Shown here: one piece after another, positions 38,260-49,097 of the stretch
How positions within the stretch are numbered: position 1 is the first letter of the stretch
Layout: each line of letters opens with the position of its first letter
Assembly (NCBI RefSeq): GCF_947241705.1
Contig: NC_079266.1
Coordinates: forward strand, 62,001 to 126,000
Length of the DNA: 64,000 nt
Direction: 5' to 3'
Source: Saccharomyces mikatae IFO 1815
Lineage: Eukaryota > Ascomycota > Saccharomycetes > Saccharomycetales > Saccharomycetaceae
Made by a program: the position numbers and the translations under genes
The notes under the pieces: generated by a model
What the model was told of the DNA's origin: nothing
Seen by the model: only the letters and a program-made list of their open reading frames with translations
Databases searched by the model: none

Positions 38260-39289
38260 ACAAAATTTATTGTGGGACATCCCGCTCTACTGTGCGCTAT
38301 GTGCCTCTTCATCTGCGAACATAATTGTTTGCCTTCGTATATACCTTTCTGTACTAAGTCATGAATCTCTTGAGGACCCGTATGGCCGCGCGAAGGCTTA
38401 GTTAAGATGTTTCAGCAAACGGCAGCATGTGAAAAATCCGCAGAACATCCGCATCAGCCCTCCACACCTGTACACCCACGGCTCGTTTCTAAGCGGGTAA
38501 CACACACAGCTGCTTTAAATCGCGATCCACGAGGTGCAGGCACGGTCAACCACTCCCCTAGGTTCCAACAAACGACGGCAAAAACTTCACATGCCGCCCA
38601 GCCAAGCATAATTACGCAACAGCGATCTTTCCGTCGCATAAGTTAAAAGAAATTGTTGAAAAATACGAATAATCGCGAACAATACGTTGTTGCTATTTAA
38701 CGCTTTTGGTCTGACAGTAAGTGTGCCTTTCCCAATCACCGAAAAGTGTTGAACGATTCACTGCGACAATAATCAGAGATTAAAGTCGGCATTTTGGCAT
38801 TTTTTGGCATACTTTTTATCGATTGAACCATCTCCTCCAAACAAATTTCCTTTTTCCTTCTATTCTGCAGGACCAACTAAACTGGATATATATATATCAC
38901 TATCTATATATATAAAACGGCTTTCAACAAAGTTATAGGGGAAAGTAAAAAAACTAAGAAAAAAAAAGGTATTGATAAGGAAAAAGAAGCAAGGGAAAAA
39001 GTATAAATAAGTACATTGGGCCTTTTCATACTTGTTATTACTTACATTACAGAAAGAAGAACAAACAACATTTCAAACGAATTTTCTTCCTTTTTCAATT
39101 TATTAATTCTTTTTTTCCATACAATTCAAGGTCAAATATATTCTTATATGCTCTTTGAATATTTCTGAAAATATATAAAGAAAAGAAACTACAGAAACCA
39201 TAATTCGGAAAATCAGATTATAGACTAGGATTCCGCTCTTTTTTAGTATATTTATTCGCCACACCTAACTGCTCTATTATTTGCTCATT
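38260..39289. promoter_or_regulatory. LOT5 3' flank / FAS1 promoter
   Basis: The 1,030-bp interval holds a compact activator cluster at 38426-38532 (separate entry), about 760-865 bp before FAS1. A TATATATATAAAA element at 38905-38917 is 373 bp before the start codon, and a long A/T-rich leader region follows. Small frames overlap the activator cluster on both strands (38407-38646 plus, 38454-38639 minus) and are not annotated as genes. Confidence 0.7.
38426..38532. promoter_or_regulatory. FAS1 upstream activator cluster (Ino2/Ino4, Rap1-like, Reb1, Abf1)
   Basis: In order: CATGTGAAAA at 38426-38435, 9 of 10 to the inositol/choline element CATGTGAAAT; ACACCCACGG at 38472-38481, a partial Rap1 site; CGGGTAA at 38494-38500, an exact Reb1 core on the minus strand; and ATCGCGATCCACGA at 38519-38532, a full match to the Abf1 consensus RTCRYBNNNNACGR. 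The same four factors are reported to drive S. cerevisiae FAS1, tying it to phospholipid supply and constitutive expression. Confidence 0.75.
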
Positions 39290-42200
39290 ATGGATTCTTA
39301 TTCCACAAGACCACTAACCCTATCTCACGGTTCTTTAGAACACGTGCTTCTGGTGCCAACCGCTTCATTTTTCATTGCTTCGCAATTACAAGAACAATTC
39401 AATAAGATTTTGCCCGAACCCACCGAGGGGTTTGCTGCAGATGACGAGCCCACTACTCCTGCTGAACTAGTGGGGAAATTCCTTGGCTACGTATCTTCTT
39501 TGGTCGAACCTTCCAAGGTCGGTCAATTCGATCAAGTCTTGAACCTTTGCTTGACAGAATTCGAAAACTGTTATCTAGAAGGCAATGATATTCATGCTTT
39601 GGCTGCTAAATTATTACAGGAAAACGACACAACATTAGTAAAGACCAAAGAATTAATTAAAAACTATATTACCGCTAGAATAATGGCTAAAAGACCATTT
39701 GACAAGAAATCAAATTCTTCTCTTTTCAAGGCCGTCAGTGAGAATAGCGCGCAATTGGTAGCTATTTTTGGTGGTCAAGGTAACACCGATGATTACTTTG
39801 AGGAATTGCGTGACCTCTATCAAACATATCACGTATTAGTGGGTGATTTAATTAAATTCTCCGCTGAGACTTTAAGTGAACTGATCAGAACCACTTTAGA
39901 TGCTGAAAAGGTCTTTACTCAAGGTTTAAACATATTGGAATGGTTAGAAACCCCTTCAAATACCCCAGACAAGGACTACTTACTTTCTATTCCAATCTCA
40001 TGTCCCTTAATTGGTGTCATTCAATTAGCTCACTATGTCGTTACTGCTAAGCTTTTGGGTTTCACTCCAGGTGAGTTAAGATCTTACTTAAAAGGTGCTA
40101 CAGGTCATTCCCAAGGTTTGGTTACCGCTGTCGCCATAGCTGAGACAGATTCCTGGGAATCCTTTTTCGTTTCCGTAAGAAAAGCAATCACTGTATTATT
40201 CTTCATAGGTGTTCGTTGTTACGAAGCTTATCCAAACACTTCCTTGCCACCATCAATTTTGGAAGATTCTTTGGAAAACAATGAAGGTGTCCCATCTCCA
40301 ATGTTATCCATTTCCAACTTAACTCAAGAACAAGTTCAAGACTACGTAAATAAAACTAATTCTCATTTGCCAGCAGGTAAACAAGTTGAAATTTCTTTAG
40401 TCAATGGTGCTAAGAATTTAGTCGTATCGGGCCCACCACAATCACTATACGGTTTAAACTTAACTTTAAGAAAGGCCAAGGCCCCATCTGGGTTAGACCA
40501 ATCAAGAATTCCATTTAGCGAAAGAAAATTGAAGTTCTCTAATAGGTTCTTACCTGTTGCATCACCATTCCATTCCCATCTATTGGTTCCAGCTTCAGAT
40601 TTGATTAACAAAGATTTAATTAAAAACAATGTCTGCTTCAACGCCAAAGATATTCAGATCCCAGTTTACGACACTTTTGACGGTTCTGACCTAAGAGTTC
40701 TTTCAGGTTCTATTTCAGAGAGAATCGTCGATTGCATCATTAGGTTACCTGTTAAATGGGAAACCACCACACAATTCAAAGCCACTCACATATTAGACTT
40801 TGGTCCAGGTGGTGCTTCTGGTTTAGGTGTGTTGACTCATCGTAATAAGGATGGTACTGGTGTTCGTGTTATCGTTGCTGGTACGCTGGACATCAATCCA
40901 GAAGATGATTATGGGTTCAAACAAGAAATCTTCGACGTCACTAGTAATGGTTTGAAGAAAAATCCAAATTGGTTGGAGGAGTACCATCCAAAATTGATTA
41001 AAAACAAATCAGGCAAAATTTTTGTCGAAACTAAATTTTCTAAATTAATTGGTAGACCTCCATTATTGGTTCCTGGTATGACACCATGTACTGTTTCACC
41101 GGATTTCGTTGCCGCTACCACCAATGCTGGTTACACCATCGAATTAGCAGGTGGTGGTTATTTTTCTGCAGCAGGTATGACTGCCGCCATTGACTCTGTA
41201 GTTTCGCAAATAGAAAAGGGTAGCACTTTCGGTATCAACTTAATTTACGTCAATCCATTCATGTTGCAATGGGGTGTTCCATTAATCAAGGAACTAAGAG
41301 CCAAGGGTTATCCAATTCAATTCTTGACGATTGGTGCTGGTGTTCCATCATTGGAAGTTGCTAGTGAGTACATAGAAACATTGGGCTTGAAATATCTGGG
41401 TTTGAAACCAGGTTCCATCGATGCTATTTCACAAGTTATAAACATTGCTAAAGCTCATCCAAATTTCCCAATAGCTTTACAATGGACTGGTGGTAGAGGT
41501 GGTGGTCACCATTCTTTCGAAGATGCCCACACTCCAATGTTGCAGATGTATTCCAAGATCAGAAGACATCCAAACATCATGTTGATTTTCGGTTCCGGTT
41601 TCGGCTCCGCTGACGATACTTACCCATACTTAACTGGTGAATGGTCCACAAAATTCGATTATCCACCAATGCCATTTGATGGTTTCCTCTTCGGTTCTAG
41701 AGTTATGATTGCAAAGGAAGTTAAAACCTCACCTGATGCCAAGAAATGTATTGCGGCTTGTACCGGTGTTACCGATGATAAATGGGAACAAACTTACAAG
41801 AAGCCAACTGGTGGTATTGTGACTGTTCGCTCTGAAATGGGTGAACCAATCCACAAAATTGCCACTCGTGGTGTTATGTTGTGGAAGGAATTTGATGAAA
41901 CCATATTCAACTTGCCAAAGAATAAGTTATTGCCAGCCTTGGAAGAAAAGAAAGATTACATCATTTCAAGATTGAATGCTGATTTCCAAAAGCCATGGTT
42001 TGCTACCGTCAACGGTGAAGCTCGTGACCTAGCCACTATGACTTACGAAGAAGTTGCCAAAAGATTAGTTGAATTGATGTTCATCAGATCTACCAACTCT
42101 TGGTTTGATGTTACTTGGAGAACATTTACTGGTGATTTCCTACGTCGTGTCGAAGAACGTTTTACCAAAAGTAAGACTTTGTCTTTAGTACAATCTTACT

Positions 42201-45200
42201 CTCTATTGAACAAGCCTGATGAAGCTATTGAAAAAGTTTTCAAGGCTTATCCTGCTGCTAAGGAACAATTCCTTAACGCACAAGATATTGATCACTTCTT
42301 AAGCATGTGCCAAAATCCAATGCAAAAGCCTGTACCATTTGTTCCAGTTTTAGACCGTAGATTTGAAATTTTCTTTAAGAAGGATTCGTTGTGGCAATCT
42401 GAGCACTTGGAAGCTGTCGTTGATCAAGATGTTCAAAGAACGTGTATCTTACATGGTCCTGTTGCGGCACAATTCACCAAGGTCATCGATGAACCAATCA
42501 AAAGCATTATGGATGGCATTCATGACGGTCACATCAAGAAGTTATTGCATCAATACTACAATGGCGATGAATCAAAGATTCCAGCTGTTGAGTACTTCGG
42601 TGGTGAAAGCCCTGTGGATGTTCAAAGCTCTGTGGATTCTTCTTCTGTATCTGAAGATTCTGCTATTTTCAGAGCATCCTCTTCTACTAGCGAGGAAAGT
42701 TGGTTCAATGCTTTAGCTGGTTCTGAAATTAACTGGAGACACGCAAGTTTCTTGTGTTCTTTTATCACTCAGGATAAAATGTTCGTTTCTAATCCAATTA
42801 GAAAGGTTTTCAAACCAAGTCAAGGTATGGTTGTCGAAATTTCTAACGGAAATACTTCTTCAAAGACAGTTGTCACTCTTTCAGAATCTGTTCAAGGTGA
42901 ATTAAAGCCAACTGTTATATTAAAGTTGTTAGAGGATAACATGATTCAAATGGAAATGATTGAAAACAGAACCATGGATGGTAAGGCTGTTAGCTTGCCA
43001 CTTTTATACAACTTCAATCCTGATAACGGGTTTGCCCCAATTTCTGAAGTTATGGAAAACAGAAACCAAAGAATCAAGGAAATGTACTGGAAGTTATGGA
43101 TCGACGAACCTTTCAACTTGGATTTTGATCCTAGGGATGTCATCAAAGGTAAAGATTTTGAAATCACTGCTAAAGAAGTTTATGATTTTACCCATGCTGT
43201 TGGAAACAATTGTGAAGATTTTGTCTCTAGACCCGATAGGACGATGTTGGCTCCAATGGACTTTGCTATTGTTGTTGGATGGAGAGCAATTATTAAGGCC
43301 ATTTTCCCTAACACAGTTGATGGTGACTTATTGAAGTTGGTTCATTTATCTAACGGTTATAAAATGATCCCTGGCGCTAAGCCATTGCAAGTTGGTGATG
43401 TTGTTTCAACTACAGCCGTCATTGAATCTGTCGTGAACCAACCTACAGGAAAGATTGTCGATGTTGTAGGCACTTTATCCAGAAAAGGTAAGCCAGTTAT
43501 GGAAGTTACCTCCTCTTTCTTCTACAGAGGCAACTACACCGACTTTGAAAACACATTCCAAAAGACTGTTGAACCTGTTTACCAAATGCATATCAGAACC
43601 TCTAAAGATATTGCGGTCTTGCGCTCTAAGGAATGGTTCCAATTGGACGATGAAGATTTTGAACTGCTCAATAAAACTTTGACCTTTGAAACTGAAACTG
43701 AGGTAACTTTTAAGAATGCTAATATCTTCTCTTCAGTGAAATGTTTTGGTCCAATCAAAGTGGAATTACCAACTAAAGAAACCGTAGAGATCGGTATTGT
43801 TGATTATGAAGCCGGTGCTTCTCACGGTAACCCAGTTGTTGACTTCTTGAAGAGAAATGGTTCTACTTTGGAGCAAAAAGTTAACTTGGAAAATCCTATT
43901 CCAATTGCCGTCCTTGATTCATACACTCCAAGTACCAATGAACCATACGCTAGAGTTTCTGGTGATTTGAACCCAATTCATGTTTCACGTCATTTTGCTT
44001 CTTACGCAAACTTGCCAGGTACCATTACACATGGTATGTTTTCGTCTGCATCTGTCCGTGCCTTGATTGAGAACTGGGCTGCCGACAGTGTTTCATCCAG
44101 AGTACGCGGTTACACTTGTCAATTTGTTGACATGGTTTTGCCTAACACAGCTTTGAAAACATCTATTCAACATGTTGGTATGATTAACGGTAGAAAGTTG
44201 ATTAAATTTGAAACCAGAAATGACGAAGACGTTGTTGTTTTGACCGGTGAAGCTGAAATTGAGCAACCCGTTACTACTTTTGTGTTCACTGGTCAAGGTT
44301 CTCAAGAGCAAGGTATGGGTATGGACTTATACAAGACATCTAAAGCTGCCCAAGACGTTTGGAATAGAGCTGACAACCATTTCAAGAACACTTATGGGTT
44401 CTCTATCTTAGATATTGTTATTAACAATCCTGTCAACTTAACCATCCATTTCGGTGGTGAAAAGGGTAAAAAGATCAGGGAGAATTATTCTGCTATGATT
44501 TTCGAAACTATTGTTGATGGAAAATTGAAGACTGAAAAAATCTTCAAAGAAATCAATGAGCATAGCACTTCTTACACATTTAAATCTGAAAAAGGTTTGT
44601 TGTCTGCTACTCAGTTCACTCAACCTGCTTTAACTTTAATGGAAAAGGCTGCCTTCGAAGATTTGAGATCTAAAGGTTTAATTCCAGCTGATGCTACTTT
44701 TGCTGGTCACTCTTTAGGTGAATATGCTGCGTTAGCCTCTTTAGCTGATGTTATGTCTATCGAATCACTAGTTGAAGTGGTGTTCTACAGAGGTATGACC
44801 ATGCAAGTTGCTGTTCCAAGAGATGAATTGGGTAGATCTAACTATGGTATGATTGCTATTAACCCAGGTAGAGTTGCTGCATCGTTTTCTCAGGAAGCTT
44901 TGCAATATGTTGTTGAGAGAGTCGGTAAGAGAACTGGTTGGTTGGTTGAAATCGTCAACTATAACGTTGAAAACCAACAATATGTCGCTGCTGGTGATCT
45001 AAGAGCCTTAGACACTGTTACTAACGTTTTGAACTTTATCAAATTGCAAAAGATTGATATCATAGAACTTCAAAAGTCCTTGTCCTTGGAAGAAGTTGAA
45101 GGTCATTTGTTTGAAATCATTGATGAAGTTTCTAAGAAATCTGCCGTCAAACCTCGCCCACTCAAACTGGAAAGAGGTTTTGCTTGTATCCCATTAGTAG

Positions 45201-45445
45201 GTATTTCCGTTCCTTTCCATTCTACTTACTTGATGAATGGTGTCAAGCCATTCAAGAGTTTCTTGAAGAAGAATATCATAAAGGAAAATGTGAAGGTTGC
45301 TAGATTAGCTGGCAAGTATATTCCAAACTTGACCGCAAAACCATTCCAAGTTACTAAGGAATACTTCCAAGATGTTTATGATTTGACTGGCTCCGAACCT
45401 ATCAAGGAAATCATTGACAACTGGGAAAAATATGAACAATCCTGA
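39290..45445 (+). CDS. FAS1: Fas1, fatty acid synthase beta subunit
   Basis: Fas1 provides acetyl transfer, enoyl reduction, dehydration and malonyl/palmitoyl transfer in the cytosolic alpha6beta6 fatty-acid synthase; the alpha subunit Fas2 carries the other activities. ATG at 39290 (MDSYSTRPLTLSHGSL) gives 2,051 residues, the S. cerevisiae length; the frame runs only three codons further to a TTG. The acetyltransferase serine is S274 in GHSQG. The enoyl reductase region includes LVPGMTPCTVSPDF and GGRGGGHHSFED, the hot-dog dehydratase follows (ARVSGDLNPIHVSRHFA), and the malonyl/palmitoyl transferase serine is S1808 in GHSLGEYAAL. Codon use is strongly biased to preferred yeast codons, as for a highly expressed gene. 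Confidence 0.99.
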   Translation: MDSYSTRPLTLSHGSLEHVLLVPTASFFIASQLQEQFNKILPEPTEGFAADDEPTTPAELVGKFLGYVSSLVEPSKVGQFDQVLNLCLTEFENCYLEGNDIHALAAKLLQENDTTLVKTKELIKNYITARIMAKRPFDKKSNSSLFKAVSENSAQLVAIFGGQGNTDDYFEELRDLYQTYHVLVGDLIKFSAETLSELIRTTLDAEKVFTQGLNILEWLETPSNTPDKDYLLSIPISCPLIGVIQLAHYVVTAKLLGFTPGELRSYLKGATGHSQGLVTAVAIAETDSWESFFVSVRKAITVLFFIGVRCYEAYPNTSLPPSILEDSLENNEGVPSPMLSISNLTQEQVQDYVNKTNSHLPAGKQVEISLVNGAKNLVVSGPPQSLYGLNLTLRKAKAPSGLDQSRIPFSERKLKFSNRFLPVASPFHSHLLVPASDLINKDLIKNNVCFNAKDIQIPVYDTFDGSDLRVLSGSISERIVDCIIRLPVKWETTTQFKATHILDFGPGGASGLGVLTHRNKDGTGVRVIVAGTLDINPEDDYGFKQEIFDVTSNGLKKNPNWLEEYHPKLIKNKSGKIFVETKFSKLIGRPPLLVPGMTPCTVSPDFVAATTNAGYTIELAGGGYFSAAGMTAAIDSVVSQIEKGSTFGINLIYVNPFMLQWGVPLIKELRAKGYPIQFLTIGAGVPSLEVASEYIETLGLKYLGLKPGSIDAISQVINIAKAHPNFPIALQWTGGRGGGHHSFEDAHTPMLQMYSKIRRHPNIMLIFGSGFGSADDTYPYLTGEWSTKFDYPPMPFDGFLFGSRVMIAKEVKTSPDAKKCIAACTGVTDDKWEQTYKKPTGGIVTVRSEMGEPIHKIATRGVMLWKEFDETIFNLPKNKLLPALEEKKDYIISRLNADFQKPWFATVNGEARDLATMTYEEVAKRLVELMFIRSTNSWFDVTWRTFTGDFLRRVEERFTKSKTLSLVQSYSLLNKPDEAIEKVFKAYPAAKEQFLNAQDIDHFLSMCQNPMQKPVPFVPVLDRRFEIFFKKDSLWQSEHLEAVVDQDVQRTCILHGPVAAQFTKVIDEPIKSIMDGIHDGHIKKLLHQYYNGDESKIPAVEYFGGESPVDVQSSVDSSSVSEDSAIFRASSSTSEESWFNALAGSEINWRHASFLCSFITQDKMFVSNPIRKVFKPSQGMVVEISNGNTSSKTVVTLSESVQGELKPTVILKLLEDNMIQMEMIENRTMDGKAVSLPLLYNFNPDNGFAPISEVMENRNQRIKEMYWKLWIDEPFNLDFDPRDVIKGKDFEITAKEVYDFTHAVGNNCEDFVSRPDRTMLAPMDFAIVVGWRAIIKAIFPNTVDGDLLKLVHLSNGYKMIPGAKPLQVGDVVSTTAVIESVVNQPTGKIVDVVGTLSRKGKPVMEVTSSFFYRGNYTDFENTFQKTVEPVYQMHIRTSKDIAVLRSKEWFQLDDEDFELLNKTLTFETETEVTFKNANIFSSVKCFGPIKVELPTKETVEIGIVDYEAGASHGNPVVDFLKRNGSTLEQKVNLENPIPIAVLDSYTPSTNEPYARVSGDLNPIHVSRHFASYANLPGTITHGMFSSASVRALIENWAADSVSSRVRGYTCQFVDMVLPNTALKTSIQHVGMINGRKLIKFETRNDEDVVVLTGEAEIEQPVTTFVFTGQGSQEQGMGMDLYKTSKAAQDVWNRADNHFKNTYGFSILDIVINNPVNLTIHFGGEKGKKIRENYSAMIFETIVDGKLKTEKIFKEINEHSTSYTFKSEKGLLSATQFTQPALTLMEKAAFEDLRSKGLIPADATFAGHSLGEYAALASLADVMSIESLVEVVFYRGMTMQVAVPRDELGRSNYGMIAINPGRVAASFSQEALQYVVERVGKRTGWLVEIVNYNVENQQYVAAGDLRALDTVTNVLNFIKLQKIDIIELQKSLSLEEVEGHLFEIIDEVSKKSAVKPRPLKLERGFACIPLVGISVPFHSTYLMNGVKPFKSFLKKNIIKENVKVARLAGKYIPNLTAKPFQVTKEYFQDVYDLTGSEPIKEIIDNWEKYEQS

Positions 45446-45917
45446 TTTCTTAATTAATTGTATAAGCGTAAGAGTTCTTTAATTACGAAATTCCTGTATA
45501 CTAATGTTCAATAAAGCTGGCTTACCATTTTAGTTTTCAATGTTAAATAAATTGCTTGAACATTTTCTTAATAATGTGTAGGTACTAAGTGATGATCTAT
45601 ATTTTTTTCCGCCGCAAGACCTTGCTAGGGCGGGGCAGATGTTGAAAAAAATTTTTCTGTTCCATTGGCTATATTTGAAAATTAACAATATTCGAAAATA
45701 ATCGATGACCTTGATGATTAGCAAAGTTGTTCTTTAAAAAAGTTAGCTCTAAAAACAGCTCCATTATTAGTGTAACTACTACTTCGACACCTCGCTCGAA
45801 AGTTGAAACTAAGTGTTTATCCACACATTTCTGAAATAATCGAGTCTTCACGATTTAACTACTATCCAATATTTGCAGAATCTACCATCTGTTAACGTTA
45901 TTCTAAAGTGAAACATA
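45446..45917. other. FAS1 3' flank / PRS1 promoter
   Basis: A 472-bp interval between two plus-strand genes. Short minus frames (45530-45724, 45669-45851) have no recognisable content. No RNA gene or repeat is seen. Confidence 0.55.
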
Positions 45918-47201
45918 ATGCGTAAGTGTAAAATTTTTGTTGGTAACTCTCACCCAGAGTTGGGCAATATGGTCTGCCAAAGGTTGGGCATCGAACCAGC
46001 TCCATGTACATTAAAAAAATTCGCCAATGGTGAAACGTCAGTCCAAATTGGTATATCTGTTCGTGACGAAGATGTTTATGTCATTCAGTCGGGCTCTCCA
46101 TCGATCAATGATGACATCATGGAACTACTGATTTTGGTTTCTGCCTGCAGAGGCGGGTCTGCCAGAAAAATTACAGCTGTCATTCCTCAGTTCCCTTATT
46201 CCAAGCAATGTAAAATGAAGAAACATAGAGGTGCTATTACTGCGAGGATGTTGGCTAATCTATTAGTTATGGCTGGTGCTGATCATGTTGTATCCATGGA
46301 CCTTCATGCTTCTCAAATGCAAGGATTTTTTACCAAACCAGTTGATAACTTATACGGGGGCCCAAGTTTGGCAAAATGGATTAGAGAAAATGTTGAAGAC
46401 TATGAAGATGCAGTAGTTGTCTCCAAGAATCCAGGTGGTACTAAAAGAGTTACAGCCCTTGCAGATTCTTTGAAGATAAACTTTGCTATGATTCATACTG
46501 ATCGTCGTCGTTCCAAAGATCTATACTCTCAGAACAAGGATTTGCAACAGTTAAAGCTGAGAAAGCAATCAATGTTGAGGAAGAATAGACCGATCGTTAG
46601 ACAGGGCGATCATCCAAATGAGGAGGAAAACATTATTTTAAGTAACGGCATTCAAACTGCTAGAATCCGTAACGGTCACGTTATTGGTGACGATGAGGCA
46701 GACGACGACGAGGACGCCATTTTGGAATCTGACAGTGAATTGAACTCTATCGACGCTTTAGATTCGCATGGTTTAGGCGGTACATACGATGCTGTCGATT
46801 CTGAAGATGAAGAAGAAGTTCCAGTTCTCTATAGAGAACAATTAATTACATTGGTTGGTAACGTCCGTGGTCGTTCTGCCATTATTCTAGATGATATGAT
46901 CGATAGACCGGGCTCATTTATTAGTGCTGCTGAACATTTGGTACAAAATTGTGGTGCCAAAAAGGTTTATGTTGTGGCCACCCACGGCATATTCACTGGT
47001 GACTGTTTGGAAGAACTTGAAAAATCAGATGCTATTGGCACAATTGTAGTCACAAACACATACCCTATTTCTGCCGAACGCATAGCGGGATCAAAAAAAT
47101 TAGTCACTATCGATGTTTCTCCAATTTTCGCAGAATGCATTCGTCGTGATCATTACGGTGAAAGTATTTCCGTGTTATTTGACTCTTTAGCAGCTTTATG
47201 A
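45918..47201 (+). CDS. PRS1: Prs1, ribose-phosphate diphosphokinase subunit (PRPP synthetase)
   Basis: Prs1 is one of five yeast PRPP synthetase polypeptides and works in complexes such as Prs1-Prs3; the family makes 5-phosphoribosyl diphosphate for nucleotide, His and Trp synthesis and also supports cell-wall integrity. The 427-residue frame from ATG at 45918 equals the S. cerevisiae length. PRPP-synthetase sequence at both ends (KIFVGNSHPELGNMV; VVSKNPGGTKRVTALAD; AIILDDMIDRPGSF) is split by an extra acidic, charged insert at about residues 200-305, the non-homologous region typical of Prs1. The DDM.DRPGS loop departs from the usual DDM.DTCGT, a known feature of this paralogue. Confidence 0.97.
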   Translation: MRKCKIFVGNSHPELGNMVCQRLGIEPAPCTLKKFANGETSVQIGISVRDEDVYVIQSGSPSINDDIMELLILVSACRGGSARKITAVIPQFPYSKQCKMKKHRGAITARMLANLLVMAGADHVVSMDLHASQMQGFFTKPVDNLYGGPSLAKWIRENVEDYEDAVVVSKNPGGTKRVTALADSLKINFAMIHTDRRRSKDLYSQNKDLQQLKLRKQSMLRKNRPIVRQGDHPNEEENIILSNGIQTARIRNGHVIGDDEADDDEDAILESDSELNSIDALDSHGLGGTYDAVDSEDEEEVPVLYREQLITLVGNVRGRSAIILDDMIDRPGSFISAAEHLVQNCGAKKVYVVATHGIFTGDCLEELEKSDAIGTIVVTNTYPISAERIAGSKKLVTIDVSPIFAECIRRDHYGESISVLFDSLAAL

Positions 47202-47883
47202 GCAAAACGAGAGCGTAAGTAATATATTATCCCTTTAATATGACATAGATTATCAAAACACTTGGTATATTTGCTGGATACCAGCAGATCTACAAAAGTA
47301 TAAAATATAAGAATTTGGGTGGGTTAATAATGTGCAACTTTTTTTTGTTATCTACTTAAAATTATATCACAGCAATACAGGATCTTTAAATTAAATTTCA
47401 ATATCATTATGACAAGCTGGCTTTTTTGCATTTTTCAATCTATAATAGTAACTTCTGTCCTTAAATGCGACATTCTAGTCTTCAGTAGCAATTCACCCTT
47501 TCTGGTGAAATGTTAGACTATCAACATCCTAACATCATCACACCCATACATAATATCAATCCCTAGGAAAATGAACATAAAGTAACATGCCGACGGTGAG
47601 AAAAATCCGTAATATGAAACCTTGTTCGGGAGGAACTGCCCGCCTAAAGAAAACCGCTTCAGCGTATCTTTGGGAGACTTCCCTTCTGTTCCAATTAGGA
47701 GAATGAGACGCTCCGGCCTACTCCCATGAGTTCTGACAGCGATAGTCCTAGTTTGCTTCCTCACTACATTGGAAATTCGAAAGAATATAGCAGCTACGCC
47801 TAGCATAAAACAATTACTAACGCTTTTAACGCTTAATCTTAAAGTGCAAACAAAGAGTCCTCAAGAACTACTAATAGATTAAA
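47202..47883. promoter_or_regulatory. PRS1 3' flank / RPL17A promoter
   Basis: A 682-bp interval. The RPL17A promoter contains an exact Rap1 site, ACACCCATACATA, at 47540-47552, 332 bp before the start codon. A minus frame at 47513-47806 overlaps it and is not a gene. Confidence 0.7.
47540..47552 (+). promoter_or_regulatory. Rap1 binding site upstream of RPL17A
   Basis: ACACCCATACATA fits the Rap1 consensus ACACCCRYACAYM at every position. Rap1 with Fhl1/Ifh1 activates most yeast ribosomal-protein genes, usually from 200-450 bp upstream. Confidence 0.8.
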
Positions 47884-48744
47884 ATGGCTAGATACGGTGC
47901 TACTTCCACTAACCCTGCTAAATCCGCTTCTGCTCGTGGTTCCTACTTGCGTGTTTCTTTCAAGAACACCAGAGAAACTGCTCAAGCTATTAACGGTTGG
48001 GAATTGACTAAGGCTCAAAAATACTTGGACCAAGTTTTGGACCACCAAAGAGCCATTCCATTCAGAAGATTTAACTCTTCCATTGGTAGAACCGCTCAAG
48101 GTAAGGAATTCGGTGTCACCAAGGCTAGATGGCCAGCTAAGTCTGTTAAGTTCGTTCAAGGTTTGTTGCAAAACGCTGCTGCCAACGCTGAAGTATGTTT
48201 AAGACTATTATTCGTTTAGTATTTGATGAAACAAGGATGATTTAAAAAATTGAAAGAAATGAAAATATTCAATAAAGAGAGTGAAAAATCAGATTTGAAC
48301 ACATCCATTGTGGGAGGACTTTTAGGATTACCAGATTTCGATAAATTGTAATACCGACAAGCAGGCAGGAGTTACCATTGCATGCTTTTGATTTTCTTCA
48401 CAACAGTTAAAATTCGATCGATATCTTTCGTTCTATTTCATCTTTACGATTTTTGGGATTGAATTCTTTTTTACTAACCAAATTTTTTTTTATTACAGGC
48501 TAAAGGTTTGGATGCTACTAAATTGTACGTTTCTCACATTCAAGTTAACCAAGCTCCAAAGCAAAGAAGAAGAACTTACAGAGCTCACGGTAGAATCAAC
48601 AAGTACGAATCTTCTCCATCCCACATTGAATTAGTTGTCACTGAAAAGGAAGAAGCTGTTGCTAAGGCTGCTGAAAAGAAGGTCGTCAGATTGACTTCTA
48701 GACAAAGAGGTAGAATCGCCGCCCAAAAGCGTATTGCTGCTTAA
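47884..48744 (+). CDS. RPL17A: Rpl17a, large-subunit ribosomal protein uL22 (spliced)
   Basis: The coding sequence is 47884-48192 joined to 48499-48744: 103 codons plus 81 codons and stop, giving 184 residues. The intron begins GTATGT, has branch point TACTAAC at 48472-48478 and ends TTACAG; the joint reads AAANAE then [11 protein letters not shown]. The protein is uL22, which lines the peptide exit tunnel (conserved ANAEAKGLD and [19 protein letters not shown]). Codon use is highly biased. The RPL17B paralogue encodes nearly the same protein; synteny between PRS1 and COY1 makes this the A copy. Confidence 0.98.
48193..48498 (+). other. RPL17A spliceosomal intron
   Basis: 306-nt intron: donor GTATGT, branch point TACTAAC at 48472-48478, a T-rich stretch, acceptor TTACAG ending 48498. 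I see no snoRNA boxes that would suggest a nested RNA gene. Confidence 0.97.
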
Positions 48745-49097
48745 ATAGAAGATGAAAAATAATGATAATATAATTCTCTGTTAATTTTAATCTTTTATCT
48801 ATGTAATTTTATCTTCCCGTCATATCACATAACTCTAAAATAAGTTTTTTATTAAATATTATTATATTATATCGGATAAATCTGCGTTCAAGAAATCCCA
48901 TAAAAGAGATACCTTAGAGCCTCTTTCAGTGTAGCAAACTTATAAAAAGTGTTCGTCATACTGATAAATTCATATAGGTGAGTTGATCGGAAATGCTACT
49001 GTCTATATCAATATAATAGTCGTTATTTCATCCTCCAATACGGAGTATATATATCTTCCATGTCATGTTACTGACATTCAGTGCATAGAAGCATCTA
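48745..49097. other. RPL17A-COY1 convergent 3' region
   Basis: The 353 bp between the two stop codons are very AT-rich and hold both terminators. No gene is seen. Confidence 0.55.

Noticed and set aside
38454-38639. 61-codon minus frame (MRRKDRCCVIML...) in the FAS1 promoter, possibly like S. cerevisiae YKL183C-A
   Set aside because: It starts with ATG but overlaps the Reb1/Abf1 activator cluster, has no recognisable domain, and a longer plus frame covers the same bases. Conservation of its reading frame cannot be judged from one sequence.
48193-48498. snoRNA or other nested RNA gene in the RPL17A intron
   Set aside because: Ribosomal-protein introns often host snoRNAs, but I see no clear C/D or H/ACA box arrangement.
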